From Akkermansiaceae bacterium (GTDB lineage: Bacteria > Verrucomicrobiota > Verrucomicrobiia > Verrucomicrobiales > Akkermansiaceae), in NCBI GenBank assembly GCA_028822935.1, contig JAPKCM010000006.1:36242-100241 (forward strand): a stretch of DNA of 64,000 bases, given 5' to 3'. A model generated the notes under the pieces. The model did no database searches. It saw only the letters and a program-made list of their open reading frames with translations, and had not been told where the DNA came from. Of this stretch, positions 1 through 8,100 are shown piece after piece. The position numbers and the translations under genes are program-made. Numbering within the stretch: the stretch's first letter is position 1; the number at the start of each line of letters is the position of its first letter.

Positions 1-489
1 GAAAAGGGCCGCGAATTAAGAGGGGAACCTGGTCCCTTTTTGGAAGGATTGAACAAGGGACTGTGCCATTTACTGGAGCGGACAGGATTGACGATGTTCG
101 CGACGGCTGTTTATGGGGTGGTGGATACCGAGGCGAAGGAGATTCGTCTGGCGTCTGCGGGTCATCCCACGCCTCTTGTGCGTCGAAAGGAGAAAGTAGA
201 GCTTCTTGAGTTTTCAAAGGGCTCGAAGGGACCGGCTCTTGGACTGATGTCCGCTGCGGTTTATGGGGAAACAGTTCTTTCCTTTGATGAAATGGATGGG
301 ATCTGGTGCTTTACTGATGGAATCTATGAGATTGAAAATGCAGATGGCGAGGATTTCGGCACGGAGAGGATGGCATCGCACTTGGCAAAAGGCGGCACGA
401 GTGAATCCTTGGTAGAAGAAGCCCGCTCCTTCGCTATCGATCAGCGATTTGATGATGATGTTTGTGTGCTCGGGCTTGAGCTTCGGTGA
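1..489 (+). CDS. SpoIIE/PP2C-type serine phosphatase, C-terminal part (5' end outside window)
   Basis: The frame is open to the window edge, so only the last ~162 residues are present. The piece carries the late motifs of the SpoIIE/RsbU metal-dependent phosphatase fold: a TAVYGVVD strand, the SAGHPTPLV loop, a GLMS segment, FTDGIYE with the metal-binding Asp, and the closing DDDVCVLGLEL strand. Family members dephosphorylate anti-sigma-factor antagonists or similar phosphoserine switches, usually under control of an N-terminal sensor domain; that domain would lie upstream and cannot be seen. An internal TTG at 40 is not the real start because the fold continues upstream. pfkA follows after 23 nt on the same strand, but no functional link is implied. 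Confidence 0.85.
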   Translation, partial: EKGRELRGEPGPFLEGLNKGLCHLLERTGLTMFATAVYGVVDTEAKEIRLASAGHPTPLVRRKEKVELLEFSKGSKGPALGLMSAAVYGETVLSFDEMDGIWCFTDGIYEIENADGEDFGTERMASHLAKGGTSESLVEEARSFAIDQRFDDDVCVLGLELR

Positions 490-512
490 TCCTATGATAC
501 AGAAACGGTGAC

Positions 513-1478
513 TTGAGCGAGAAAATTGCCATCATGACCTCCGGCGGAGATGCCGCCGGAATGAATCCAGCTATCAAATACGCGGCAACGTATGCTAAGA
601 AGTGCGGGCTGAGCCCTTATCTTGTGGAGTGGGGACTCCGTGGACTAATTGAGGGCTGGGTTAAAGAGGCGACTCCGGATCGGCTTGCGGGAATTATTCA
701 CCGTGGGGGAACCGTTCTCGGGTCCTCGCGTTCTAAGCGTTTCTACGAATACGAGTTCCGCAAACAGGCATTTGAGAATTTGCAATATCATGGGATCACG
801 AAGCTCATTGTGATTGGCGGCGATGGCTCGTTTAGTGCGCTCAATCAATTTTATGCGGACTTTGAAGTCCCCTTCGCCGGGATTCCAGCGACGATCGACA
901 ACGATATTCCGGGGACTGACTACTGTCTTGGGGTTGATACGGCGCTCAATATGATCCGCCAAAGTGTCGATAGTATTCGTGATACGGCGTCATCTTTTTC
1001 AAGGGCTTTTGTGATTGAGACGATGGGTCGCCATTGCGGCTACCTCGCGATCACCTCGGCTCTAGCCAATGGTGCGGACGTTTGTCTGGTGCCTGAGGTA
1101 GCCTACGATCTTGATTCCATTGCGGAACGTCTGAGGCTGCAAAAGAAGCAGGGGCAGAAGTATGTTTTAGGAATTGTCGCCGAGGGCACCGGAATGGGGG
1201 ACACGCTCACTCGCTGGATGAGTGACGCGCTGGGGATGGACGCCCGTCTCACGGTCCTTGGTCACGTGCAGCGTGGGGGGTCGCCGACGGTTTATGATCG
1301 TGTGATGGCACACAATTTTGCGACGGCAGCCATCGATGGCTTGCTGGCAGGCGAACGAAACAAAGTGGTAACGTTTAAAGAGGGCCTCATTGGGAGCAGC
1401 TCGATCTCCGAGATTGCTGACGCGAAGCACATCGTGAATCCCTCGCTGGTGAAAATGTGCGAGGAATTAAGTAATTAA
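513..1478 (+). CDS. pfkA: 6-phosphofructokinase, ATP-dependent type
   Basis: Phosphorylates fructose 6-phosphate to the 1,6-bisphosphate, the committed step of cytosolic glycolysis. The 321-residue protein has the usual bacterial PfkA length. Visible motifs are the N-terminal MTSGGDAAGMN nucleotide loop, IGGDGS, the catalytic TIDNDIPGTDY, MGRHCG and a C-terminal LGHVQRGGSP. Gly in GGDGS and Ala rather than Lys before TIDND favour ATP over pyrophosphate as donor (known family rule, inferred here). The start is a TTG at 513; the next in-frame ATG (534) would remove the first beta strand KIAI. No strong ribosome-binding site is seen. The stop overlaps the stop of the convergent ispA gene. Confidence 0.93.
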   Translation: MSEKIAIMTSGGDAAGMNPAIKYAATYAKKCGLSPYLVEWGLRGLIEGWVKEATPDRLAGIIHRGGTVLGSSRSKRFYEYEFRKQAFENLQYHGITKLIVIGGDGSFSALNQFYADFEVPFAGIPATIDNDIPGTDYCLGVDTALNMIRQSVDSIRDTASSFSRAFVIETMGRHCGYLAITSALANGADVCLVPEVAYDLDSIAERLRLQKKQGQKYVLGIVAEGTGMGDTLTRWMSDALGMDARLTVLGHVQRGGSPTVYDRVMAHNFATAAIDGLLAGERNKVVTFKEGLIGSSSISEIADAKHIVNPSLVKMCEELSN

Positions 1479-2359
1479 TACTCGCGATCCAAGAGGTAGT
1501 GGGCGATTTCTTCCAAACGGGAGGATTTTTTACCGAAAACAGAAAGTGAGGCGAGAGACTTCTTGGTCAGGCGTTGGGCTTCTTTTTTTGATTTCTCGAG
1601 ACCGATAATGGAAGGGTAGGTGGCCTTATCGACCGCTTCGTCTTTCCCCGCAGTTTTTCCAAGTTTCTCGGTGGATTGCGTGACGTCGAGGATGTCGTCG
1701 ATCACTTGAAAGGCCAGGCCGAGATTGTAGCCGAAGTCCGTCAGGGCTTCTAGCTGCCGAGGGGTGGCATTGGCCGTCATTCCGCCAAGTCGCAGTGAGG
1801 TGGTGAGGAGAGCGGCTGTTTTATTTTCGTGAATCCGGACGAGCTGAGCTTTGCTGAGATTCTTTCCTTCGCCTTCGAGATCGAGCACTTGTCCGCCGAT
1901 GAGTTTTCTAGACCCTCCGCAGATGGAGAATTCCAGAAGGATCTCTTTTAGGGGGTAGCGCTTCGTGGGGGGAGTCTCGGCGAGAATGGTGAAGGCCTCG
2001 GTGAGCAGGGCGTCTCCGGTGAGGACGGCCATGCCTTCACCATAAACCTTGTGAGATGTGGGGCGTCCCCGGCGAAGGTCGTCGTCGTCCATCGACGGCA
2101 GGTCATCATGGACGAGGGAGTAGGTGTGCATGATCTCGACTGCGCAAGCGGGTGGCAAGGCGGCCTCTTCTTCTCCTCCGCAGGCCTCTGCTGCGGCGAG
2201 AGTAAGAATGGGGCGCAGTCGTTTTCCCCCCGCAAAAATCGAATAGCGCATCGCCTCGTGGATGGTGGCCGGTCGGACCTTGGCTCGAGGTAGAAAAGAA
2301 TTCAGTGCAGTATCGACTGATTTTTGTTGGGCTTTCAGGTAATCTTTCAGATCGCTCAC
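1475..2359 (-). CDS. ispA: Short-chain polyprenyl (farnesyl/geranylgeranyl) diphosphate synthase
   Basis: A trans-isoprenyl diphosphate synthase of 294 residues that condenses IPP with allylic diphosphates. The first Asp-rich motif DDLPSMDDDD with RRG, the GGQ-like loop GGQVLDLEG and the second Asp-rich motif DDILDV with following K residues are all present. Length and the four-residue spacing of the first motif fit the IspA (FPP/GGPP) group; product chain length cannot be fixed from sequence alone. The start is a GTG at 2359. It is convergent with pfkA, with overlapping stop codons, and divergent from the peroxiredoxin gene with 92 nt between the starts. A second, longer-chain synthase lies at 45461-46483. 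Confidence 0.9.
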   Translation of the reverse strand: MSDLKDYLKAQQKSVDTALNSFLPRAKVRPATIHEAMRYSIFAGGKRLRPILTLAAAEACGGEEEAALPPACAVEIMHTYSLVHDDLPSMDDDDLRRGRPTSHKVYGEGMAVLTGDALLTEAFTILAETPPTKRYPLKEILLEFSICGGSRKLIGGQVLDLEGEGKNLSKAQLVRIHENKTAALLTTSLRLGGMTANATPRQLEALTDFGYNLGLAFQVIDDILDVTQSTEKLGKTAGKDEAVDKATYPSIIGLEKSKKEAQRLTKKSLASLSVFGKKSSRLEEIAHYLLDREY

Positions 2360-2451
2360 GTAAGTGTTCTAAAGGTAGACTTAAAAATACCAAACCTCGA
2401 AAGTTGGGAATCTTACTTGCGCCAAAATCAAGAGCCGCGAAGCTCGCAGAG

Positions 2452-2973
2452 ATGAAACTAAAAGCTATTCTCTTTTCCCTTCTGGCCACCGTGGGACTCC
2501 ATGCGGATTCCTTGGACCTAGGCACGCCTCTTCCTGCAGTAAGTGGGAAAAATCAAGCAGGGGAGAAGGTGAAGCTTATACCAGCCAAGGATCACGAATG
2601 GCTTTTGGTATTTTTCTACCCAAAAGCGCTTACCGGCGGATGAACCAAGCAGGTTTGCTCGGTGCGGGACGCATTCGAAACATTGACAGAGAAAAAGGTG
2701 ACGGTTTTTGGAATTTCCACTGATAAGGTAGAGAGCCAGAAGAAGTTCGTTGATCAAAACAAGCTTTCTTACGATCTTATTGCTGATACCGAGGGAGATG
2801 TGGCCAAGGCATTTGGGGTCCCTCTTAGGTTTGGAGGTAAATTTGCAGCCCGCTCGGCATTCTTGTTTAAGGACCAAAAACTGGTCTGGAAGGACGAAAA
2901 AGGGGCGACAGCGACTCAGGGTGAGGATGCTCTTGAGGCAATTAAGAATGTCGAAAAGGGCGTGGATAAGTGA
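2452..2973 (+). CDS. Secreted peroxiredoxin (BCP/AhpC-TSA type) with selenocysteine at the peroxidatic position
   Basis: An ORF caller splits this gene at a TGA (2641-2643), but both halves lie in one frame and together make a 173-residue peroxiredoxin. Residues 1-18 are a signal peptide ending LHA. The active site reads FFYPKALTGG-U-TKQVC, where family members have Cys at U; the resolving Cys five residues later is the BCP/PrxQ arrangement. The downstream half keeps GISTDK, the LIADTEGDVAKAFGV segment and a C-terminal KDQKLVWK strand. The role would be peroxide reduction outside the cytoplasm. If UGA were a stop, the product would end exactly before the catalytic residue and the second half would have no reason to stay open and conserved. 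A candidate SECIS is at 2659-2678. A nonsense pseudogene is the alternative. Confidence 0.85.
2659..2678 (+). promoter_or_regulatory. Candidate bacterial SECIS hairpin for the Sec-peroxiredoxin
   Basis: Downstream of UGA 2641-2643, UC at 2659-2660 can pair with GA at 2677-2678, GGUGCG (2661-2666) pairs with CGCAUU (2670-2675) including two G-U pairs, and C2676 is bulged. The apical loop is GGA, or GGGAC if the last pair opens, with its first G 24 nt after the UGA. That spacing matches the known window for bacterial SECIS elements. A second hairpin, ACCAAGCA/TGCTCGGT with loop GGTT at 2644-2663, sits too close to the UGA and competes with it. Confidence 0.5.
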
Positions 2974-3064
2974 TAAGAATTTGATAACCGTGTTGTTTCA
3001 GAGCTAGAAACTCAAAATTACGGGGTTTTAAGGCTGTAATATAAAGGTGTTGTAGGGCGTGTAT

Positions 3065-3121
3065 CGAGATCCGAGCCTAGCTGTGGCCGTGCCGTTAAAT
3101 GAAACTATGGACCGGATCTCG
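3065..3121. repeat. Nine-base inverted repeat between convergent genes
   Basis: CGAGATCCG at 3065-3073 and CGGATCTCG at 3113-3121 are perfect inverted copies, 39 nt apart, between the convergent ends of the peroxiredoxin gene and the membrane-protein gene at 3166. There is no T run, so a Rho-independent terminator is not supported. The function is unknown; chance cannot be excluded. Confidence 0.3.
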
Positions 3122-3165
3122 TCTCCTGCTCAGGCCCAGTAGGGAGATCGCGTAAACGCTCAGCC

Positions 3166-3624
3166 CTAAAGACGGCCAGTAAGCACTTTTTCAAGCAACG
3201 AACGTTGCTTGGCTAGGATCGGCGAAAGAGAAACGATGATTCCAGATGTTTTTTCAGCGTCCCGATGGAGTTTTAGTATTTTTTGATCCTTATCGATTTC
3301 GAAGCTATCGATCTCCGTCCAGTAGATGAGATTGAGATTCGTCTCGGGCTTTCGAAGTGGAAAGATTTCCATCCCCATGGGAGTGCAAATCAAATAGGCG
3401 TGCCTCGTGCATCGAATCGCCAGACGGAGGAAAAGAAAGGCGAGGAGGAAGAGTGGTAGTGGCATCCACCATTGAAAGGATGGATGATCCAAGGCCCAGG
3501 TGACTGTGATAAGCAGACCGAAGGCAATAGAGGCAGCTCCTACTACAAAGAAACCCTGCGCCTGCCCGGCACGGGTAAAGCGGATTTCCTTGTGAGGTTC
3601 GGCGAGGTCTTTTGGGGAGGCCAT
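3166..3624 (-). CDS. Small membrane protein with two helices and a PH-like cytosolic tail
   Basis: A 152-residue protein. After a polar N-terminus it has two hydrophobic segments (about residues 24-45 and 52-70) separated by a short HPSFQWW loop. A soluble tail of about 80 residues contains alternating strands such as MGMEIFPL and LIYWTEIDSFEI, which resembles bacterial PH-like (DUF304-like) domains. This resemblance is read by eye and the family is not certain. It points away from the fxsA-like gene 84 nt upstream. No catalytic residues are apparent. Confidence 0.6.
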   Translation of the reverse strand: MASPKDLAEPHKEIRFTRAGQAQGFFVVGAASIAFGLLITVTWALDHPSFQWWMPLPLFLLAFLFLRLAIRCTRHAYLICTPMGMEIFPLRKPETNLNLIYWTEIDSFEIDKDQKILKLHRDAEKTSGIIVSLSPILAKQRSLLEKVLTGRL

Positions 3625-3708
3625 GTTCGTTTAAAGGTCGTCGTCGTCCACCATCTTGCCTCGGCCTAATTCCTTCCAACGCATGGTATTATTTAACGGA
3701 GCTTGGGC

Positions 3709-4149
3709 TTAGACGTCGATGACATTTCCATCATCCAATTTTGAAGGAGGCTGTTCCTCGGGTGGTTGGAAACCCGGAGTGACGACCTTGATCCGTGATT
3801 TGAGCCCTTCGGCAAAGCGATCTCGAATAAGAGCCCGGACCGGCGGAATGAGGAGCAAGAAGCCCACGGTATCGGTCAAAAATCCCGGAGTCAGAAGAAC
3901 GGCTCCGGCGATCAGGATGAGAATTCCATCCATCGCCTCCTTGTGAGGCATTCTTCCTTCGCCCGTGGCCTGCTTGAATTTTTGCATCGCGAGCCGCCCT
4001 TGGGATTTAGTCAACGCGGCCCCGATGAAGGCGGTGATGATGATGATCGCGATAGTTTTTGAGACGCCGAGCCAGTCACCCAGGGTCATGAAGAGATAAA
4101 GCTCTGCAATGGGCACTAGGATAAAAAGGAGCAAGAGACGTCCGAACAT
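3709..4149 (-). CDS. fxsA: FxsA family membrane protein
   Basis: A 146-residue protein with the FxsA layout: an N-terminal helix pair (LLLFILVPIAELYLF, then a helix after VSKTIAIIIITAFIGA), a conserved polar stretch TKSQGRLAMQKF, and a second hydrophobic hairpin LILIAGAVLLTPGFLTDTVGFLLLIPPVR followed by a basic cytoplasmic tail. E. coli FxsA is known for suppressing F exclusion of phage T7; its cellular role is otherwise poorly defined. The gene is 62 nt upstream of the membrane-protein-facing strand's next gene and follows the ArsC-like gene on the same strand, 62 nt away. Confidence 0.8.
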   Translation of the reverse strand: MFGRLLLLFILVPIAELYLFMTLGDWLGVSKTIAIIIITAFIGAALTKSQGRLAMQKFKQATGEGRMPHKEAMDGILILIAGAVLLTPGFLTDTVGFLLLIPPVRALIRDRFAEGLKSRIKVVTPGFQPPEEQPPSKLDDGNVIDV

Positions 4150-4211
4150 GTCACGCGAAGAGTAAGCCCGCTCTGGAGCATTTCCACTGTTATTCCATCC
4201 CTAATTGAGGA

Positions 4212-4571
4212 CTAGCTTGAGAGGAACCCGGCGATGCGCGCTTTGGGGCGACCGATGATGGCCTTGTCGCCTTTGACTAAAACAGGGCGTTGCAGGAGCT
4301 GCTTGTGCCTTACGAGAATGTTGACAACCGCCTTTGGATTGCCCACGTAGTCGTCGGGATTGAGTTCCAGTTTCTTGAACTTCGAATCTTTTCGTACTAG
4401 ATCCTCCACGGGATCTTCCAGTGCTTTGACGATTTTTGTGAGTTCCTCTTCCCCGGGAGGGGTCTTGATGTAGAGGATCACTTCGTGGTCCACTCCGAGT
4501 TCCTTGGCGACCGCCAGGGCATTATCAGAGGAGCCTCAATGGTTGAAATGGTAAATTGTTACTTTCGACAT
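4212..4571 (-). CDS. ArsC/glutaredoxin-like reductase with selenocysteine at the catalytic position
   Basis: A naive call starts at an internal ATG and gives 93 residues lacking the active site. Extending upstream in frame through a TGA (4536-4538) reaches an ATG at 4571 and gives 119 residues, the usual ArsC-family length. The N-terminus then reads MSKVTIYHFNH-U-GSSDNALA, aligning with the family signature YHNPxCSKSRxAL with Sec in place of the catalytic Cys. The rest has the expected YIKTPP, LVRKDS and IIGRPKARI segments. The predicted protein has no Cys at all, so Sec would be its only thiol-like group. The family includes glutaredoxin-dependent arsenate reductases and YfgD-like proteins; the substrate is unknown. 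A SECIS candidate is at 4502-4518. Confidence 0.85.
4502..4518 (-). promoter_or_regulatory. Candidate bacterial SECIS hairpin for the Sec-ArsC-like gene
   Basis: On the minus strand CCTGGC-GGTC-GCCAAGG forms a six-pair stem with one bulged A and an apical loop GGTC. The first loop G is 24 nt after the UGA. The GG-U-C loop resembles the E. coli fdhF SECIS loop (GGUCU), and the spacing is the same as in the peroxiredoxin gene in this window. Confidence 0.6.
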
Positions 4572-4742
4572 GACTGAGCTTTATGGAGGGGAGGAACGAT
4601 GGTCAAGGGTCTCTAGCAAGCGAAGAGTCTCCATGAGCGGCATAGCCCGAAGCCGATTCAACCTCTGTCTTGATCCACCGGGCGACATAGGCCCTCTTCT
4701 TTTTCTCATCCCCAAGTGAACGCTCACCTGATAAAAGGAGTG

Positions 4743-6002
4743 ATGAAACGTTGGATTTTACCGCTGGCCACCTTGTTAATAGCAATTCCCTTGATGGGAC
4801 TCGAAACCTGGCCTCGTTTTCGGGGTGAGGATGGACGCGGGGTGTCGGATGCGAAGGTGCCCACGGAGTTTGGGCAGGACACTTTGAAATGGTCGGTGCC
4901 CTTGGCCGGGCCGGGATCTAGTTCTCCCGTGATTTGGGAAGACGCTTTATTTGTCACCGGAGAAGACCGTGAAAAAGGAACGGTTGCCCTGATTTGTCTC
5001 GATGCCAAATCGGGAAAGTCGCGCTGGTCTCAGTCCTTGCAGGTAGGCGATTATCATATGCACCGCTTCAATAACACGGCGGCTGCGTCTCCGGCAGCCA
5101 ACGCGGACGTGGTTGTCGCGAGCTGGTTCGATGGTGCGAAGAAAGTCGCGATGCTTACGGCCTTCGATCATGCCGGAAAGCGGCTTTGGGATTATAACGT
5201 GGGAGCCTTCAAAGGACAGCATGGCGTGAATATTCATGCCGAGATTAATGAGGGACGCGTCATTTTTGGTCACCTCCACCAAGGGGATGCTTATCTTGCA
5301 GCTCTCGATGCGAAGAGCGGCAAGGAGATCTGGAAGACGCCCTGTCCGGGGGATAAAACAAGCTATGTCACACCCTTGGTCCGCAAGGTGAAGGTCGGAA
5401 AAGAAGTGGTTGTTTCGAGTCAAAGCATGGGAGTGGCCGGATTCGACTTTGCCACCGGAAAACAACGATGGGTTCTTCCCGGGGTGATGAAACAGCGGAC
5501 CATCGTGTCGCCCATCAATGTTCTTAGTGGATCGGAAGGCGACGAGACCCTGATTGCGGTGGGATGTAAGACCGGAGTCTATTTTGCGATGCGACCTCCG
5601 GAGTCTGCCGAAGGTGAGATTACAAAATCAGCCATCGTCTGGAGCATGAAAGGCAATACGCCCTACGTCCCCACGCCCGTTTCCAATGGCAAAACCGTTT
5701 TTGCCGTTTCCGACGGAGGCGTTTTGAGCGCGCTGAACGCAGCGGATGGGAAAGAGAAGTGGGAGGAAAAGCTGATGGGTAACTTTTATGCCTCTCCGTT
5801 GATCATTGGTGGGAATCTCTACTGTTTTTCACGGGAGGGAGAAATGATCGTTGCCTCAGTCGCTGATGGCTACAAGGAACTCTCCCGCAGTCGATTGGAG
5901 ATTGGTCCGGAAGCGGAGTGGGCGGACGCCACCCCGGCGGTTGCGCACGATTGTCTCTTTGTTCGAATCGGTGCGCGGCTCGATTGCTACGGCAATCAAT
6001 AA
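4743..6002 (+). CDS. Secreted PQQ-like beta-propeller protein
   Basis: A 419-residue protein with a signal peptide (MKRWILPLATLLIAIPLMGL) followed by WPRFRGEDGRG, a start common in PVC-group outer-membrane-like propeller proteins. Repeated blades with the pattern L-D-AKSGK-x-W (for example LDAKSGKSRW, LDAKSGKEIW, FATGKQRW, NAADGKEKW) mark a PQQ/BamB-type propeller. No dehydrogenase catalytic motifs were recognised, so it may act as a scaffold or a binding protein rather than an alcohol dehydrogenase. ATG 4743 is chosen because it starts the signal peptide; a GTG at 4716 would add a polar extension. The sequence AAAGGAG lies only 2 nt upstream, an unusually short spacing. Confidence 0.8.
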   Translation: MKRWILPLATLLIAIPLMGLETWPRFRGEDGRGVSDAKVPTEFGQDTLKWSVPLAGPGSSSPVIWEDALFVTGEDREKGTVALICLDAKSGKSRWSQSLQVGDYHMHRFNNTAAASPAANADVVVASWFDGAKKVAMLTAFDHAGKRLWDYNVGAFKGQHGVNIHAEINEGRVIFGHLHQGDAYLAALDAKSGKEIWKTPCPGDKTSYVTPLVRKVKVGKEVVVSSQSMGVAGFDFATGKQRWVLPGVMKQRTIVSPINVLSGSEGDETLIAVGCKTGVYFAMRPPESAEGEITKSAIVWSMKGNTPYVPTPVSNGKTVFAVSDGGVLSALNAADGKEKWEEKLMGNFYASPLIIGGNLYCFSREGEMIVASVADGYKELSRSRLEIGPEAEWADATPAVAHDCLFVRIGARLDCYGNQ

Positions 6003-6117
6003 ATTTTGACCGTTAGATCCCTAGATTAGAATATCAAATATCTTTGATTATTTTTGGCGAAACTAAGATCGCGGCGCGCCGAAAGTAAGTTAATCATCCT
6101 CCCAATCTTTGAGAGAA

Positions 6118-8049
6118 ATGGGCCGACAGTCATGTTCTGAAATCACGCGATGGCGCAGACTGCTTTATTGCTGTCTTCTATCCGCGAGTGTTTTCGTTTC
6201 GTCCTGTGATTCGAGGAGGCAGAAGGCGCTGAACCTGGTTGCAGACCGAGGGGTGATTGTTACCGAAGAGGCGCTTTTTGAGGCGATAGAGGGCAAGGAC
6301 GTGGAACTAGTGAGCGCTCTTCTTGAATTGGACGTTCCGATTTCGACCCGCGATGATCTGGAGCGCACCCCCCTCATGATCGCGGCAGTGAGTGGCGAGA
6401 GCGCATCGGTCACGGGTCTTTTGGAGAGAGGAGCAGATGTTGAGGCGATGGATACGACTGGGCGCACCCCGATCAGCTACGCGGTGGAAGGAAATGATTC
6501 TCGAACCATCGCAGCCTTGTTGGATTTTGGTGCGAATGGCTGCGTGGAAGTGGACACGGGAGGAATGTTGGTGGCCCACGCATTGCGTAATGGACAAGTC
6601 GGAGCGGTAGAGCTGCTTCTGGAATCGGGAGTTGATCCTTATTCGAAGGGCGCTTTGGGAGAAAGCCTGGTTCAGTTGACGGTGAAAGGGGGGCACGTGG
6701 AGACCATGCGAAGACTGATTGCAAAAGGGTATAAATTTGAGAAAGAAGCCCATGTGGGAGGTGATCTGTTGCTTGTAGCCTGCGAAAATGCGCACCAAGA
6801 AATGCTCGAATTGTTGCTACAAAATGGTGTCGATCCTAGGATTCGAAATGATCGAGGAGAGAGTCTCGTGCACGTCGCCGTCAATCAGGGTCAGCGACAG
6901 TATCTCTCGATGCTCAAGAAATATGGAGCGTCGCTGGACGCGGTGGACTCGGAAGGTTGGAGGCCGATTCATTATGCAATTCTCGTGAGGGATAACGAAT
7001 CCCTGCAGGAACTTTTGGCTAATGGAGCAGACCCAGATCTTCTTTCCGAAGGCGGAGATGACCCGACCTCTGCTCTCCGGATCGCTTTTGAAAATCGTCT
7101 TTTTTCGATGGCGGGATTACTTCTTCGATTTGGCGCTGATCCGGGTGACGAAATCTATGAAGCGATCCGAAGAGGAGGAGTCGATGGACGTCATGCGGTG
7201 GAGCTTTTGTTAGAAGCGGGCGCTTCTCCGGCACCGTCGCGGTCGCCGCAAAGAGATTCCTCTTTTAATTTGGCAGTCCGCCAAGGCGAATGGGAGATCG
7301 CAAAGCTCCTGCTCGATGCGGGCGCTCCAGTCAACGGAGTGGGGCTCAGCGGACAATCGCCCCTTCATGTGGCGGTGGCTCGGGGTGATGCTCCCATGGT
7401 CGGTCTTCTTTTGGACAAGGGAGCCGATCCCGAGGCACCCCTAGCATATAAGCCTCCTGAGAGCTTTTTGAATTTAATTGAGACGAAGGGGATTGCGAAG
7501 TGGGCGCTCAATTATGCCAAGGGGATGACTCCCCTGATGCTCGCCGCAGATACTGGGAATGTTGAAGTGGCCCAGCAGCTCATCGTGCATGGAGCCAATA
7601 CCGCGAAGTCTACGGTGGTGCGCAGTAATCGGATGGGGCCTCTCACCTTTGCGACCCGCCGGAGTGACGTGCCCATGATGCAAGCAATTCTCGGACGGAA
7701 GCCCGGGAAAGAAGGTATTTGGGTGAAGGTCGACCTCTCAGAGCAGCGCGCTTACATTTTTGATGGGGAGAAGGAGATCTACCGCTCAACGATATCTTCC
7801 GGGAAGCGCGGCTACCCGACCCGCATTGGCAAGTTCGTCATCACCAACAAGTATCGCCATTGGAATTCCACCATTTATGGCTCGTCCATGCCCTACTTTC
7901 AGCGCTTGAGTGCGAGCGATTTTGGCTTCCATGTCGGGAATTGCCCGGGCTATGCGGCATCCCATGGGTGCATCCGTATGCCGAATTCGGCTGCGAAAAG
8001 GCTCTTTAGTCTGACAAAAACGGGTGACTATGTGGAGATTCAACCCTAA
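6118..8049 (+). CDS. Lipoprotein fusion of ankyrin repeats with an L,D-transpeptidase (YkuD) domain
   Basis: A 643-residue protein. A lipoprotein signal ends in VSSC near residue 30. About residues 45-525 are ankyrin repeats (many copies of TPLMIAA-, SPLHVAVARGDAPMVGLLLDKGAD-type units). The last ~110 residues are a YkuD domain: WVKVDLSEQRAYIFDG, TRIGKF, FHVGNC and the catalytic SHGCIRM. YkuD enzymes make 3-3 peptidoglycan crosslinks or attach proteins to peptidoglycan; the ankyrin array probably docks a protein partner in the periplasm (inference). ATG 6118 is preferred over TTG 6109 because GAGAG sits 5 nt upstream. The next gene, an ABC exporter, starts 51 nt downstream. Confidence 0.88.
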   Translation: MGRQSCSEITRWRRLLYCCLLSASVFVSSCDSRRQKALNLVADRGVIVTEEALFEAIEGKDVELVSALLELDVPISTRDDLERTPLMIAAVSGESASVTGLLERGADVEAMDTTGRTPISYAVEGNDSRTIAALLDFGANGCVEVDTGGMLVAHALRNGQVGAVELLLESGVDPYSKGALGESLVQLTVKGGHVETMRRLIAKGYKFEKEAHVGGDLLLVACENAHQEMLELLLQNGVDPRIRNDRGESLVHVAVNQGQRQYLSMLKKYGASLDAVDSEGWRPIHYAILVRDNESLQELLANGADPDLLSEGGDDPTSALRIAFENRLFSMAGLLLRFGADPGDEIYEAIRRGGVDGRHAVELLLEAGASPAPSRSPQRDSSFNLAVRQGEWEIAKLLLDAGAPVNGVGLSGQSPLHVAVARGDAPMVGLLLDKGADPEAPLAYKPPESFLNLIETKGIAKWALNYAKGMTPLMLAADTGNVEVAQQLIVHGANTAKSTVVRSNRMGPLTFATRRSDVPMMQAILGRKPGKEGIWVKVDLSEQRAYIFDGEKEIYRSTISSGKRGYPTRIGKFVITNKYRHWNSTIYGSSMPYFQRLSASDFGFHVGNCPGYAASHGCIRMPNSAAKRLFSLTKTGDYVEIQP

Positions 8050-8100
8050 GGGAAAAGGCTGGAGATTCCGGGGCGGCCTGATAGCTTCAACCACTTCTGG

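Noticed and set aside
2305..2643. 112-residue ORF ending at TGA 2641, taken as a separate gene
   Set aside because: It has a weak start and stops right before the catalytic residue of a peroxiredoxin whose second half follows in frame. The start at 2452 with UGA read as Sec explains both halves.
2644..2663. Hairpin directly after the peroxiredoxin UGA (loop GGTT) as the SECIS
   Set aside because: The stem is good but the loop is only 9 nt from the UGA, closer than known bacterial SECIS elements. The hairpin at 2659-2678 has the better spacing.
4212..4493. 93-residue ArsC-like gene starting at an internal ATG
   Set aside because: The start would remove the first beta strand and the active-site loop. 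Extending to ATG 4571 through the UGA gives the normal family length and signature.
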